From: Candidatus Nanohalarchaeota archaeon
GTDB lineage: Archaea > EX4484-52
Direction: 5' to 3'
NCBI GenBank assembly: GCA_003660905.1
Contig: QMVB01000010.1
Span: 1 to 20,596, forward strand
DNA length: 20,596 bases
The notes under the pieces are model-generated. The model saw nothing but the letters and a program-made list of their open reading frames with translations, was not told the DNA's origin and made no database searches. The position numbers and the translations under genes are program-made. Below, in pieces: positions 7,806 to 14,433 of this stretch (position 1 is the first letter of the stretch; each line of letters opens with the position of its first letter).

Positions 7806-8759
7806 TTAGTTTAGTGTTTTTGTTGCTGAAAAGCAAATGTCCTCAACATTAATAATCGGAACATCAAAAATATCATCTTCCTCAATTCTGGGGCAGGCAG
7901 TATTTACAATCATATCCACATCCAGCCCAAGCATTTTTTCTTTTGCTATAAAGTCCATTGCAAGAAGGTAAACTGTTTTTCCTTCTCTTTCGATTTTTTC
8001 TTTGAGCTCAAATATATTTTTCTTAAACTGGCCTCGCTTGAAAGATGCAATCAACCCTATTTTTTGAGCATACTCAAATTTTTTTTGCCTGATTATTTTT
8101 CTTCTCAGGAGCATATCCTTTTTTTTTGTTATATCTAAAATGCCTGTTTTATCCGGACCTACGCACAATACAGGAACAGATATTCTTTCAAGAAGTCTTA
8201 ATGGATGAAACATTCCAGAGCCAATAAACAATGCGCAGTCAATTTCATTGCCTAATGCTTCTATTCCACTGCAATCACATCCAAGAATCTGTCCCGGGTA
8301 TTTTGTCTTTTTTGACTGCGGAACAAAAACAGTTTTTCCATTCTGCTCCAAAAATTTCTTTATTTCTTCGAGTTTTAATGCATGTTGGATTACAGAGCAA
8401 AGAGCGATTTTTTTGTATTTGACCAGATTTTTCAAACCATTTTTCAAAATTTCAAGAGCGCAAAAATCACTAAAGCATTCTATATATTCTGTTGGAATTA
8501 TTGGTCTGAGACCAAAGTCAGAATGCCCGAAATGAAGCAGTAAATCACATCCAAGCATTTTTGCTTCATAGTCCCTTAAGTCGCATGCGCCAAAGCATGG
8601 CTCAACTATCATAGCAGCACTGCAATTGCATGATTCAATTATTTTTGCTATTTTCTTCAGGTCTGCCTTCATGCCTTCAGGAACGGTTATCGCAACTTTC
8701 TTTGGCTTTCTTTTTTCAAGGATTGAAATTATTTTCCTGTTGGTTTCTTCGGATAGCAT
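7806..8759 (-). CDS. dph2: Diphthamide biosynthesis enzyme Dph2 (2-(3-amino-3-carboxypropyl)histidine synthase)
   Basis: Dph2 carries out the first step of diphthamide synthesis, moving the 3-amino-3-carboxypropyl group of S-adenosylmethionine onto a histidine of elongation factor 2 in the cytosol. In archaea it works as a homodimer with an unusual [4Fe-4S] cluster. The 317-residue protein keeps the three cluster cysteines in context: EPCFGACD (Cys59), GCDCSG (Cys163) and NTACPR (Cys289), close to the positions described for the Pyrococcus enzyme, and the length is normal for the archaeal family. It is monocistronic here. An AT-rich TATATA stretch lies only about 10 nt upstream of the ATG, so the exact transcription start is unclear. 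Confidence 0.93.
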   Translation of the reverse strand: MLSEETNRKIISILEKRKPKKVAITVPEGMKADLKKIAKIIESCNCSAAMIVEPCFGACDLRDYEAKMLGCDLLLHFGHSDFGLRPIIPTEYIECFSDFCALEILKNGLKNLVKYKKIALCSVIQHALKLEEIKKFLEQNGKTVFVPQSKKTKYPGQILGCDCSGIEALGNEIDCALFIGSGMFHPLRLLERISVPVLCVGPDKTGILDITKKKDMLLRRKIIRQKKFEYAQKIGLIASFKRGQFKKNIFELKEKIEREGKTVYLLAMDFIAKEKMLGLDVDMIVNTACPRIEEDDIFDVPIINVEDICFSATKTLN

Positions 8760-8795
8760 ATGTTTTTATATATCTCACTGCTTTAAAAATGTAAT

Positions 8796-8892
8796 AGGAA
8801 AATAATTTTGCTGATTAATATGATAGCGAAGATAGAGCAAAATTCTTTATACTGTAAATAAAATCCCTACGAAATTTTACGATTTATTTGCA
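8796..8892 (+). repeat. Intergenic double stem-loop repeat, copy 3
   Basis: The outer hairpin is AATTTTGCT (8804-8812) / AGCAAAATT (8836-8844) with a 23-nt loop, the same loop length as copy 2. The second stem-loop occupies 8855-8892. It aligns without gaps to the 38-nt unit of copy 1, but its arms read AAATAAA and TTTATTT where copy 1 has AACTAAA and TTTAGTT. One C-G pair in copy 1 is therefore replaced by A-T here. The element sits between divergent dph2 and the transporter gene. Confidence 0.75.
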
Positions 8893-8921
8893 ACAAAAGG
8901 GAAAATAATAACTAATTGTTT

Positions 8922-10007
8922 ATGAAAAAGAGGATGAGAAAAAATATCTGTTATTCACTCGTATTCTTGTATTTCTTTCTTTTAAGCATAAAGTTAATGT
9001 CTTTTTCATTCAAGATGTTTGGTGGCGGTTTTTCCCAATCACTCATCTCAATAACGACAAATCCCTTTGTCGCATTGTTCACCGGCATTCTTGTGACAAG
9101 CATTGTCCAGAGTTCTTCATTTACAACATCTCTTGTTGTTAGTTTGGTTGCATCTAATTGCCTGACTCTGACAAGCGCAATTCCTATTGTGTTGGGAGCA
9201 AACATTGGAACCACAATCACAAATACGATTGTCTCGATTACGCATATACACAAAAAAAAGGAATTTAAGCGCGCTTTTGAATCAGCCATTCTTCATGATA
9301 CGCACAATATTCTTGCAGTTCTGCTCTTTTTTCCTCTGGAACTGCGTTTTCATTTTCTTGAAAAGACATCATTGTTCATTACAAATCTGTTTTTTAACTC
9401 AGTCGCAGGTCATATGGCGAATGTTTCTTTTACAAGTCCGTTAAATTATATATTCGATCCATCCATAGCTTTTTTCAAGTATTTGTTCAGCAACAATGCC
9501 CTTTTTCTCGCGATATTCTCTTTGGCTATGTTGTTTATCTCTCTTGTATCATTTGTAAATATCCTGAAGCCCCTTGCGAAAACAGAGTTTAAGGAAATCA
9601 TACACAACTCAATTTTTAAAAGCCCAAGAAGAAGTTTTGCTTTCGGTCTGTTGCTCACTGCATTTGTCCAGAGCAGTTCTGTCACAACTTCCCTTATTGT
9701 TCCATTTGCAGGAACAGGGCTTATTGCTTTAGAAGCAATATATCCTTATATTCTGGGTGCAAACATCGGAACAACGATTACTGCTCTTCTGGCATCTATT
9801 GCACTGGGAAGCAGTGCCGCTGTCTCAATAGCCATGGTGCACTGTTTGTTTAATTTGCTGGGAAGCATAATAATGTACCCAATAAGAAGAATTCCTATTT
9901 TTATTTCAAGAAAAATCGGCGAAACTACACTTACTTCAAGAATAATTCCGCTGATTTATGTTATGACTATATTTTTCGTAATCCCTATTTTAATCATATT
10001 TTTTTAG
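8922..10007 (+). CDS. Na+/phosphate cotransporter family membrane protein (NptA/PNaS type)
   Basis: The 361-residue protein shows the inverted duplication that defines the Na/Pi-cotransporter II family: VQSSSFTTS (about 62-70) with LGANIGTTIT (91-100) in the first half, and VQSSSVTTS (249-257) with LGANIGTTIT (278-287) in the second. About nine hydrophobic segments surround these re-entrant QSSS motifs. Relatives import inorganic phosphate with sodium. The C-terminal PhoU-like cytosolic domain of many bacterial members is absent. I chose ATG 8922 over an in-frame TTG two codons upstream. No convincing TATA box lies at the usual distance; repeat copy 3 ends 29 nt before the start codon. Substrate is inferred from the family. 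Confidence 0.88.
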   Translation: MKKRMRKNICYSLVFLYFFLLSIKLMSFSFKMFGGGFSQSLISITTNPFVALFTGILVTSIVQSSSFTTSLVVSLVASNCLTLTSAIPIVLGANIGTTITNTIVSITHIHKKKEFKRAFESAILHDTHNILAVLLFFPLELRFHFLEKTSLFITNLFFNSVAGHMANVSFTSPLNYIFDPSIAFFKYLFSNNALFLAIFSLAMLFISLVSFVNILKPLAKTEFKEIIHNSIFKSPRRSFAFGLLLTAFVQSSSVTTSLIVPFAGTGLIALEAIYPYILGANIGTTITALLASIALGSSAAVSIAMVHCLFNLLGSIIMYPIRRIPIFISRKIGETTLTSRIIPLIYVMTIFFVIPILIIFF

Positions 10008-10051
10008 TGCGGGTAAATTGCTAATCAGAAAAAAGAAATATCATGGCAATG

Positions 10052-10060
10052 TTTATATAT
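10052..10060 (+). promoter_or_regulatory. TATA box of the pilin-like gene
   Basis: TTTATATAT is centred 26 nt upstream of the ATG at 10082. This spacing is the reason for choosing 10082 over the in-frame ATG at 10043, which lies upstream of the box. Confidence 0.55.
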
Positions 10061-10081
10061 ATTCTTTTGACTATAATGATT

Positions 10082-10792
10082 ATGACTCAAAAAAAGCAGC
10101 CAAAATTCAAAAAAAGATGCAAAGCCCAGATTTATATATCCTTCATTGTCGGAGTAGGCGTGTTTATGGCTGTTTGTTTTGCTGTTGCATTGTTTGCAAG
10201 CAACAATTATCCTGTAGTTATCAGTGATTTATCTTATCAAAAAAATTCTTTTATATTCTCCTCTTTTGTAAATAAAGTTATGGGGAATCTATCGCAGGGA
10301 GAGTATATTCTCAATGAAAGCGTAAATTCTTTCTCTCAATGCACTTTTCTAGATAAGAATGATGCTGCCTCTATTTCCAGTTACAACTTTTTCCAGCAAA
10401 AATTCGGGGTCGAGAATTATTCTTATATGATAAATGCAGCGGAAATGCCTATCGCAGTAACGACAACTCCTAATGGGGCTAACTACGAGGGGAATTTTAT
10501 CATAGAAGGTAATGAGATAGACGTAGTAGTATCTAAAGTAGGGATTAATTATGATACAGTGACATTGAATGGATTAGTTGCTTTAAATGAAGGAGAAGCC
10601 ACAAACCTTTTCACTACTGTCCCAATTTATGTTGAGAAGATAGACAAAAAAGGTCAATTTGTAATATTTAAAAAACAAATAATAAGTTGCGGAAACTACT
10701 ACAATATACTGACCAGCAATACAATGCTCGAGACAAAATATTTGCTGTCAAAAGATAAAAATATAATCCAGATTATGCTGGCTTTATGGTAA
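10082..10792 (+). CDS. Exported single-anchor protein, possibly type IV pilin-like
   Basis: The family is not recognised. From ATG 10082 the protein has 236 residues. A basic N-terminus (KKQPKFKKRCKAQ) is followed at once by about 22 hydrophobic residues (IYISFIVGVGVFMAVCFAVA) and then a long, mostly polar beta-rich domain without further membrane segments. A short basic leader followed by a hydrophobic helix resembles archaeal class III signal peptides of type IV pilins and archaellins, cut before the hydrophobic stretch; the K-A-Q sequence is compatible with this but is not the classical K-G site. A plain N-terminal membrane anchor is the alternative. It stands 74 nt after the transporter gene but has its own TATA box. 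Confidence 0.75.
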   Translation: MTQKKQPKFKKRCKAQIYISFIVGVGVFMAVCFAVALFASNNYPVVISDLSYQKNSFIFSSFVNKVMGNLSQGEYILNESVNSFSQCTFLDKNDAASISSYNFFQQKFGVENYSYMINAAEMPIAVTTTPNGANYEGNFIIEGNEIDVVVSKVGINYDTVTLNGLVALNEGEATNLFTTVPIYVEKIDKKGQFVIFKKQIISCGNYYNILTSNTMLETKYLLSKDKNIIQIMLALW

Positions 10793-10894
10793 TATAGTAT
10801 TTATGTTAATTTACCTATTATTGAATGTGCTATAATGTAGTATAAATTTGCAGTGGTCAATATCTTTCAATAGTGCAGACAGAGTTTCTATATT

Positions 10895-11149
10895 TTATAT
10901 AGGGCATTCTCCCCTATAGAAATCCCATTCCTCGCATTCTGTTCCATCTTCTAATATGCAGAATCCTACTTGATCTCCATCAGGAGCAGTTACTATTTCT
11001 ACTGTTCCTCCTTGTTCTTCGCAATAAACAGAAGCAGGATTTGGGATTTTTGTTTCATCAGCGTCAGTTTGATTTCCTGTCTTGTTCAAACATCCACTGC
11101 ATGCAACAAGGACTGTTAAGACCAGACAACATATGTATTTAAACTCCAT
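10895..11149 (-). CDS. DUF333-domain lipoprotein
   Basis: The 84-residue protein begins with a hydrophobic signal (EFKYICCLVLTVLVA) ending in the lipobox-like ACSGC, so it is probably a lipid-anchored surface protein with the second cysteine of that motif as anchor. The mature part carries the DUF333 signature NPASVYCEEQGG, then DGDQVGFC, DGTECEEW and YRGEC. This short Cys-rich domain, often labelled 'putative hemolysin' without experimental basis, has four conserved cysteines, probably disulfide-bonded. Function unknown. A TATA box about 25 nt upstream supports the start. Confidence 0.85.
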   Translation of the reverse strand: MEFKYICCLVLTVLVACSGCLNKTGNQTDADETKIPNPASVYCEEQGGTVEIVTAPDGDQVGFCILEDGTECEEWDFYRGECPI

Positions 11150-11168
11150 ATCTTTTTTTACTGTTGAT

Positions 11169-11178
11169 ATTTATATAG
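11169..11178 (-). promoter_or_regulatory. TATA box of the DUF333 lipoprotein gene
   Basis: On the minus strand CTATATAAAT is centred about 25 nt before the ATG at 11149. Confidence 0.55.
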
Positions 11179-11189
11179 TTTTGGGGCAT

Positions 11190-12095
11190 TTAACTAATTC
11201 TTTTTCCCAAAAACTCGCCTACCTTTACTTCTGTTTCATAGCCTTTGGAGGTATTTTTGAGCAAATCTTCAGCAAGTTGGATTTTGTTTTTCATAAAGAA
11301 AAGCAGAACCGCGGAGCCGCCAAACTGAAAATATCCTTTTTCGTTTCCCTTGAAAGCATTCATTTCATTATTATGCGTCTGAACAATTGAGCCTATGCAA
11401 CTTGCGCCAACCTCTACGCAAACAACACGCCCGAAATTTTTTGACTCAAATAATGTCAAATGTTTCTTGCTTTTGATATATAGCTTTTTTGTTTTTTCCA
11501 GGGAAATCGGCGTCACTGAATACAGCTTTCCTTTTAATGCCTTTGTCTTAATCACCTTTCCGTTATCTATAAAATGAAATCTATGGTAATCTTTTGGCGT
11601 AAGCCTAAATATGCAATAGCTCCCTCCTTCATAATCCTCAGCCGGGACAAATTTATTCAAAAGTTTGCTAAGCGCAAATGTATCATTCTTTACCTGAAAG
11701 ACATAATTTATATCTGTATTTTCAAAAGCCAAAACCTTGCTGTCTGCCGGGCATATTCCATGAAGAGGGTTGCTGTCTATAGGACGGGAATTCGGCTTTA
11801 ATTTGCGGATAAAAAAATCATTGAATGTCCTGAATTCGTCCAATTGCTTTTCAAATTCTTTTATATTGATATTATGTTTTTTGACAAATTTTGGGATTAT
11901 TTTTTTTGAAACCCTGCTTTTGTAATAACGCGACAATGCTTTGCTAAAAACAGGATAATTTAAAAGATACTTTCTTATAGGATTTCCATATCTTCCGTAA
12001 AAAAAGCTTAGCAAAGGCTCTGTTATTTCACGTTCATAATACACTTCATCACTGGTTCTTTTTACATAAGGCACTTTTATATCTTTAATTTTCAT
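11190..12095 (-). CDS. psd: Phosphatidylserine/archaetidylserine decarboxylase family enzyme
   Basis: The 301-residue protein matches the long form of phosphatidylserine decarboxylase. It has the N-terminal region with FRTFNDFFIRKLKPNSRPID (about 88-107), the catalytic aspartate segment PADSKV (116-121), the histidine block YHRFHFIDNGKV (170-181), and a C-terminal FGGS (258-261). Self-cleavage before Ser261 would create the pyruvoyl cofactor and split the protein into a large beta and a small alpha chain. The enzyme removes CO2 from the serine headgroup at the membrane; in archaea the substrate would be archaetidylserine, giving archaetidylethanolamine. The cleavage motif is GGS rather than the LGST of many bacteria, a variant seen in the family. 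TATA-like TTTAAATATA lies about 24 nt upstream. Confidence 0.9.
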   Translation of the reverse strand: MKIKDIKVPYVKRTSDEVYYEREITEPLLSFFYGRYGNPIRKYLLNYPVFSKALSRYYKSRVSKKIIPKFVKKHNINIKEFEKQLDEFRTFNDFFIRKLKPNSRPIDSNPLHGICPADSKVLAFENTDINYVFQVKNDTFALSKLLNKFVPAEDYEGGSYCIFRLTPKDYHRFHFIDNGKVIKTKALKGKLYSVTPISLEKTKKLYIKSKKHLTLFESKNFGRVVCVEVGASCIGSIVQTHNNEMNAFKGNEKGYFQFGGSAVLLFFMKNKIQLAEDLLKNTSKGYETEVKVGEFLGKRIS

Positions 12096-12113
12096 ATTAA
12101 ATAATAATACAGA

Positions 12114-12123
12114 TATATTTAAA
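12114..12123 (-). promoter_or_regulatory. TATA box of the decarboxylase gene
   Basis: On the minus strand TTTAAATATA is centred about 24 nt before the ATG at 12095. Confidence 0.5.
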
Positions 12124-12135
12124 TATTAAGAACGA

Positions 12136-12552
12136 TTATTTTTTATTTTTAAATAATCTTCTCAATATTGACAAGATTGGTTTTGCCAGAGAGTAAATCA
12201 CAAACAATATGCACCCAAGAGCGGAAAACTTCAAAACATTATCAAAGGAAGCAATATAGCTGGAATTTAAAAAATGCAGGATAAAAGGAAATGCAGCAGA
12301 AACAAGCGCCACTATTATTATTTTCTTTGCAAAAGCAAGCATCTTTATGGCAAGATAAACAAAAATTATGAAAATCAAAATAATTGCAATATTGTCCCAA
12401 AGCAAAGAAAGATATGGATTTTGAAGAAAACCAACTGCATTATTGCCTGAGACTGTTTCATTCAACAATGAAGCATTTGTCTGGTTCAATAAATTTGTTA
12501 TATTTTCTGTATTCATACAATTCATAAAAAGGTAAAGTAAAGTTATAAACAT
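12136..12552 (-). CDS. Small membrane protein of unknown function
   Basis: The family is not recognised. The 138-residue frame has a polar Asn/Thr-rich N-terminal part with several N-x-T/S sequons (residues about 14-36), three hydrophobic segments (about 50-70, 75-95 and 103-125) and a basic tail (RRLFKNKK) that would place the C-terminus inside the cell. Starts at 12552, 12525 (MNCMNTEN) and 12516 are all in frame. The nearest TATA-like stretch (12558-12567) is only about 11 nt from 12552 but about 38 nt from 12525, so one of the shorter forms may be the real one. Confidence 0.65.
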   Translation of the reverse strand: MFITLLYLFMNCMNTENITNLLNQTNASLLNETVSGNNAVGFLQNPYLSLLWDNIAIILIFIIFVYLAIKMLAFAKKIIIVALVSAAFPFILHFLNSSYIASFDNVLKFSALGCILFVIYSLAKPILSILRRLFKNKK

Positions 12553-12563
12553 TGCACTTTTTA

Positions 12564-12605
12564 TATCGTGAATATTTTCTATATTTCCAATAGGTGTTGT
12601 AGATT
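12564..12605 (+). repeat. Possible diverged fragment of the intergenic repeat
   Basis: The stretch from ATCGTGAATATTTTCT to GGTGTTGTAGATT resembles 6616-6664 of copy 2 (TTCGTGAAAATA, TTTTCT, GGCGTTGTAGATT), with a short gap and mostly transition differences. It is AT-rich and lacks the paired 38-nt unit, so chance similarity is possible. Confidence 0.3.
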
Positions 12606-12614
12606 AATTAATAA

Positions 12615-13721
12615 CTATAAAAAATCATTTAATTTTGATTTTGCTTTCTCTCTTCTTCCATGATGCTCTTCAAGGAACTTATTAATTTTTTCAATAAGTA
12701 TTGCCTTTAATTCTCCAGAAAGAATCCTGCCGGCTTTATAATCATTATAAATTGTTTTTAGCTTTTTGTCATCTTCTTCAAGGAATGTAAGCCACTGGTA
12801 GGATACATCAATATCTGGATTCCCGCCGAGACTGCGATGCTCTTCGACAGTTGGCTGGCCTCCTGAAAAAGCATATTTATTCACTTTCTCCCTGATAGTT
12901 TGAGGAGTATCTGTGAGGGCAATATAGGAAAGATGGTCTGATGAAGACATTTTGCCCCCGGAAAGCCCAGGGACAAATAAATGATAAGTTGAACTTAATT
13001 GCGTAAATTTATGCATCTTGAATCTCTTTGAAATATCCCGGGCAAGTCTTAGGTGCGGGTCCTGATCAATTCCTACTGGAACGACTACAGGCATAGGACC
13101 TTCAAATTCCGGCAATTGTGCATGAAGCATATCTGCTGCCTGCAAAAGAGAAGATATCATTTTCCCGGGAGATATTTCTCCATATACTGCCCTGAATTCA
13201 TTAAATGTAGCATGCCTGGAGAGTATATTCTGCAATCGATAATAAGCATTTGCCTTTTTAGAATCATTTGAGCGGTTGCTCTGGAAATATATTTCACAGT
13301 TTTTGGATTTGAGACCAAGAGCAATATAATTGGTGATATATTCTTCAATGGCTATCTTCCTGCCTTCTTCAAGGGACTGCCCTCTTGTGTTGTACGCTTC
13401 AATATCTGCAACAGCAATATATATTTTCGCCCCAAGATTTTGGTAAAATATCATCTGTTGCGCAAGAATCATGTGCCCTATATGGAAATTTCCGCTCGGC
13501 ATAAGTCCTGTCATCATAACAAATGGTTTCTTATTAGTGTATGCCTGCACAATTCTGCTAAAATCCCTGTGAGCAAAAATTTTCTTTCTCCTGAATAAAA
13601 GGTTGTCGTTGAATGCATCAGGCAGTTCTCCCATAGGACTGAGACCGAATTTCTTTATCATCTTGTTGTAATCTGTATCTCCGCTAACATCCCATGGAGT
13701 TACTATAGGCTCTTTTTTCAT
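12615..13721 (-). CDS. trpS: Tryptophanyl-tRNA synthetase, archaeal/eukaryotic type
   Basis: This class I synthetase joins tryptophan to tRNA(Trp) in the cytosol. The 368-residue protein has the HIGH motif as GNFHIGHM (77-84), the KMSKS motif as GGKMSSS (255-261), and the archaeal/eukaryotic N-terminal block ending in DPW-like TPWDVSGDTDY (8-18). VPVGIDQDPHLRLARDI (214-230) is a strongly conserved part of the TrpRS active-site domain. Length and domain order are normal and no key motif is missing. A TATA box at 13743-13752 lies about 26 nt upstream, indicating a leaderless message. Confidence 0.95.
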   Translation of the reverse strand: MKKEPIVTPWDVSGDTDYNKMIKKFGLSPMGELPDAFNDNLLFRRKKIFAHRDFSRIVQAYTNKKPFVMMTGLMPSGNFHIGHMILAQQMIFYQNLGAKIYIAVADIEAYNTRGQSLEEGRKIAIEEYITNYIALGLKSKNCEIYFQSNRSNDSKKANAYYRLQNILSRHATFNEFRAVYGEISPGKMISSLLQAADMLHAQLPEFEGPMPVVVPVGIDQDPHLRLARDISKRFKMHKFTQLSSTYHLFVPGLSGGKMSSSDHLSYIALTDTPQTIREKVNKYAFSGGQPTVEEHRSLGGNPDIDVSYQWLTFLEEDDKKLKTIYNDYKAGRILSGELKAILIEKINKFLEEHHGRREKAKSKLNDFL

Positions 13722-13742
13722 ATATAAAGATTTTGCAGAAAA

Positions 13743-13752
13743 CTTTATATAT
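13743..13752. promoter_or_regulatory. TATA element between divergent trpS and the DUF4013 gene
   Basis: CTTTATATAT reads as ATATATAAAG on the minus strand, 26 nt before trpS, and as TTATATAT on the plus strand, about 40 nt before the ATG at 13788. The same near-symmetric AT core could serve both directions, giving trpS no leader and the other gene a leader of roughly 14 nt. Confidence 0.5.
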
Positions 13753-13787
13753 TATGAATTCGTATAGTGCATATAAAAGTGATGAAT

Positions 13788-14408
13788 ATGGTAGAATATG
13801 AAAAAGCGATTAAAAGACCTTTTCAGGACATCAAAAAATTATTAATAGGCAGCATAATAGCAATCATCCCAATTGCTAATTTTATTTACAGTGGATACTT
13901 ACTAAAAGCTGCAGAAAATACGATGAAAAAAGACAACAATCTCCCTGAGTGGGAAGACTGGGGAAATTTGTTTATGGCAGGAATTATGGCTGCTATTATT
14001 AGTTTTATTTATTTCATTCCCGCAGGAATTATAACTATAGTAGCAGGAACTAAAATAATATCTGCCTTATTAGCAATAAATAAAGCGGCTATGTCTTCTT
14101 TAGATTCTTCTATAGGCAGTTGGATGATTGTATTTTTTTTAGTAATGGGAATTACATTTTTAGTCCTGCCTATGGCACTACTGAGATTTGTGGATAAAGG
14201 GAAATTTAGTGCAGCTTTTGCTTTTGGAGACATATTGAAAAAAGTATTTAGAGGAAAATACATCATAGCATGGATTATTGTGGGCGTTTACTCCATTATA
14301 CTGATGGCAATCCTTTCTATTATCCCTGTTGCCGGAACAATGATAGCTGCATTTATCACAGGAATAACATCAATAACGATATTTGCAGAAGTCTATAGCG
14401 AAGAGTAA
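13788..14408 (+). CDS. DUF4013 family membrane protein
   Basis: From ATG 13788 the protein has 206 residues and opens with the DUF4013 hallmark YEKAIKRPFQDIKKLLIG followed by IIPIANFIYSGYLLK. Five or six hydrophobic segments follow, and the pattern FAFGDILKKVFRGKY (about 150-164) lies between the later membrane helices. DUF4013 proteins are common in archaea and have no established function. In-frame starts also exist at 13767 (GTG) and 13782 (ATG); 13788 is chosen because MVEYEKA is the usual family start. It faces the helicase gene convergently with 22 nt between stop codons. Confidence 0.85.
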   Translation: MVEYEKAIKRPFQDIKKLLIGSIIAIIPIANFIYSGYLLKAAENTMKKDNNLPEWEDWGNLFMAGIMAAIISFIYFIPAGIITIVAGTKIISALLAINKAAMSSLDSSIGSWMIVFFLVMGITFLVLPMALLRFVDKGKFSAAFAFGDILKKVFRGKYIIAWIIVGVYSIILMAILSIIPVAGTMIAAFITGITSITIFAEVYSEE

Positions 14409-14416
14409 TTGAGGAT

Positions 14417-14433
14417 TTTTTTTCTTTTTTTTA
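14417..14433 (+). terminator. Oligo-T transcription stop after the DUF4013 gene
   Basis: A run of eight T, one C and eight T begins 9 nt after the stop at 14408 on the plus strand. Archaeal RNA polymerase terminates at such T-rich tracts without a hairpin. It lies in the convergent gap and would limit readthrough into the helicase gene's antisense strand. Confidence 0.5.

Noticed and set aside
8763..8772. TATATA stretch just upstream of dph2 as its promoter.
   Set aside because: It is only about 10 nt from the ATG, too close for the roughly 25-nt spacing seen at other genes, and the Dph2 start cannot be moved far downstream without losing conserved sequence.
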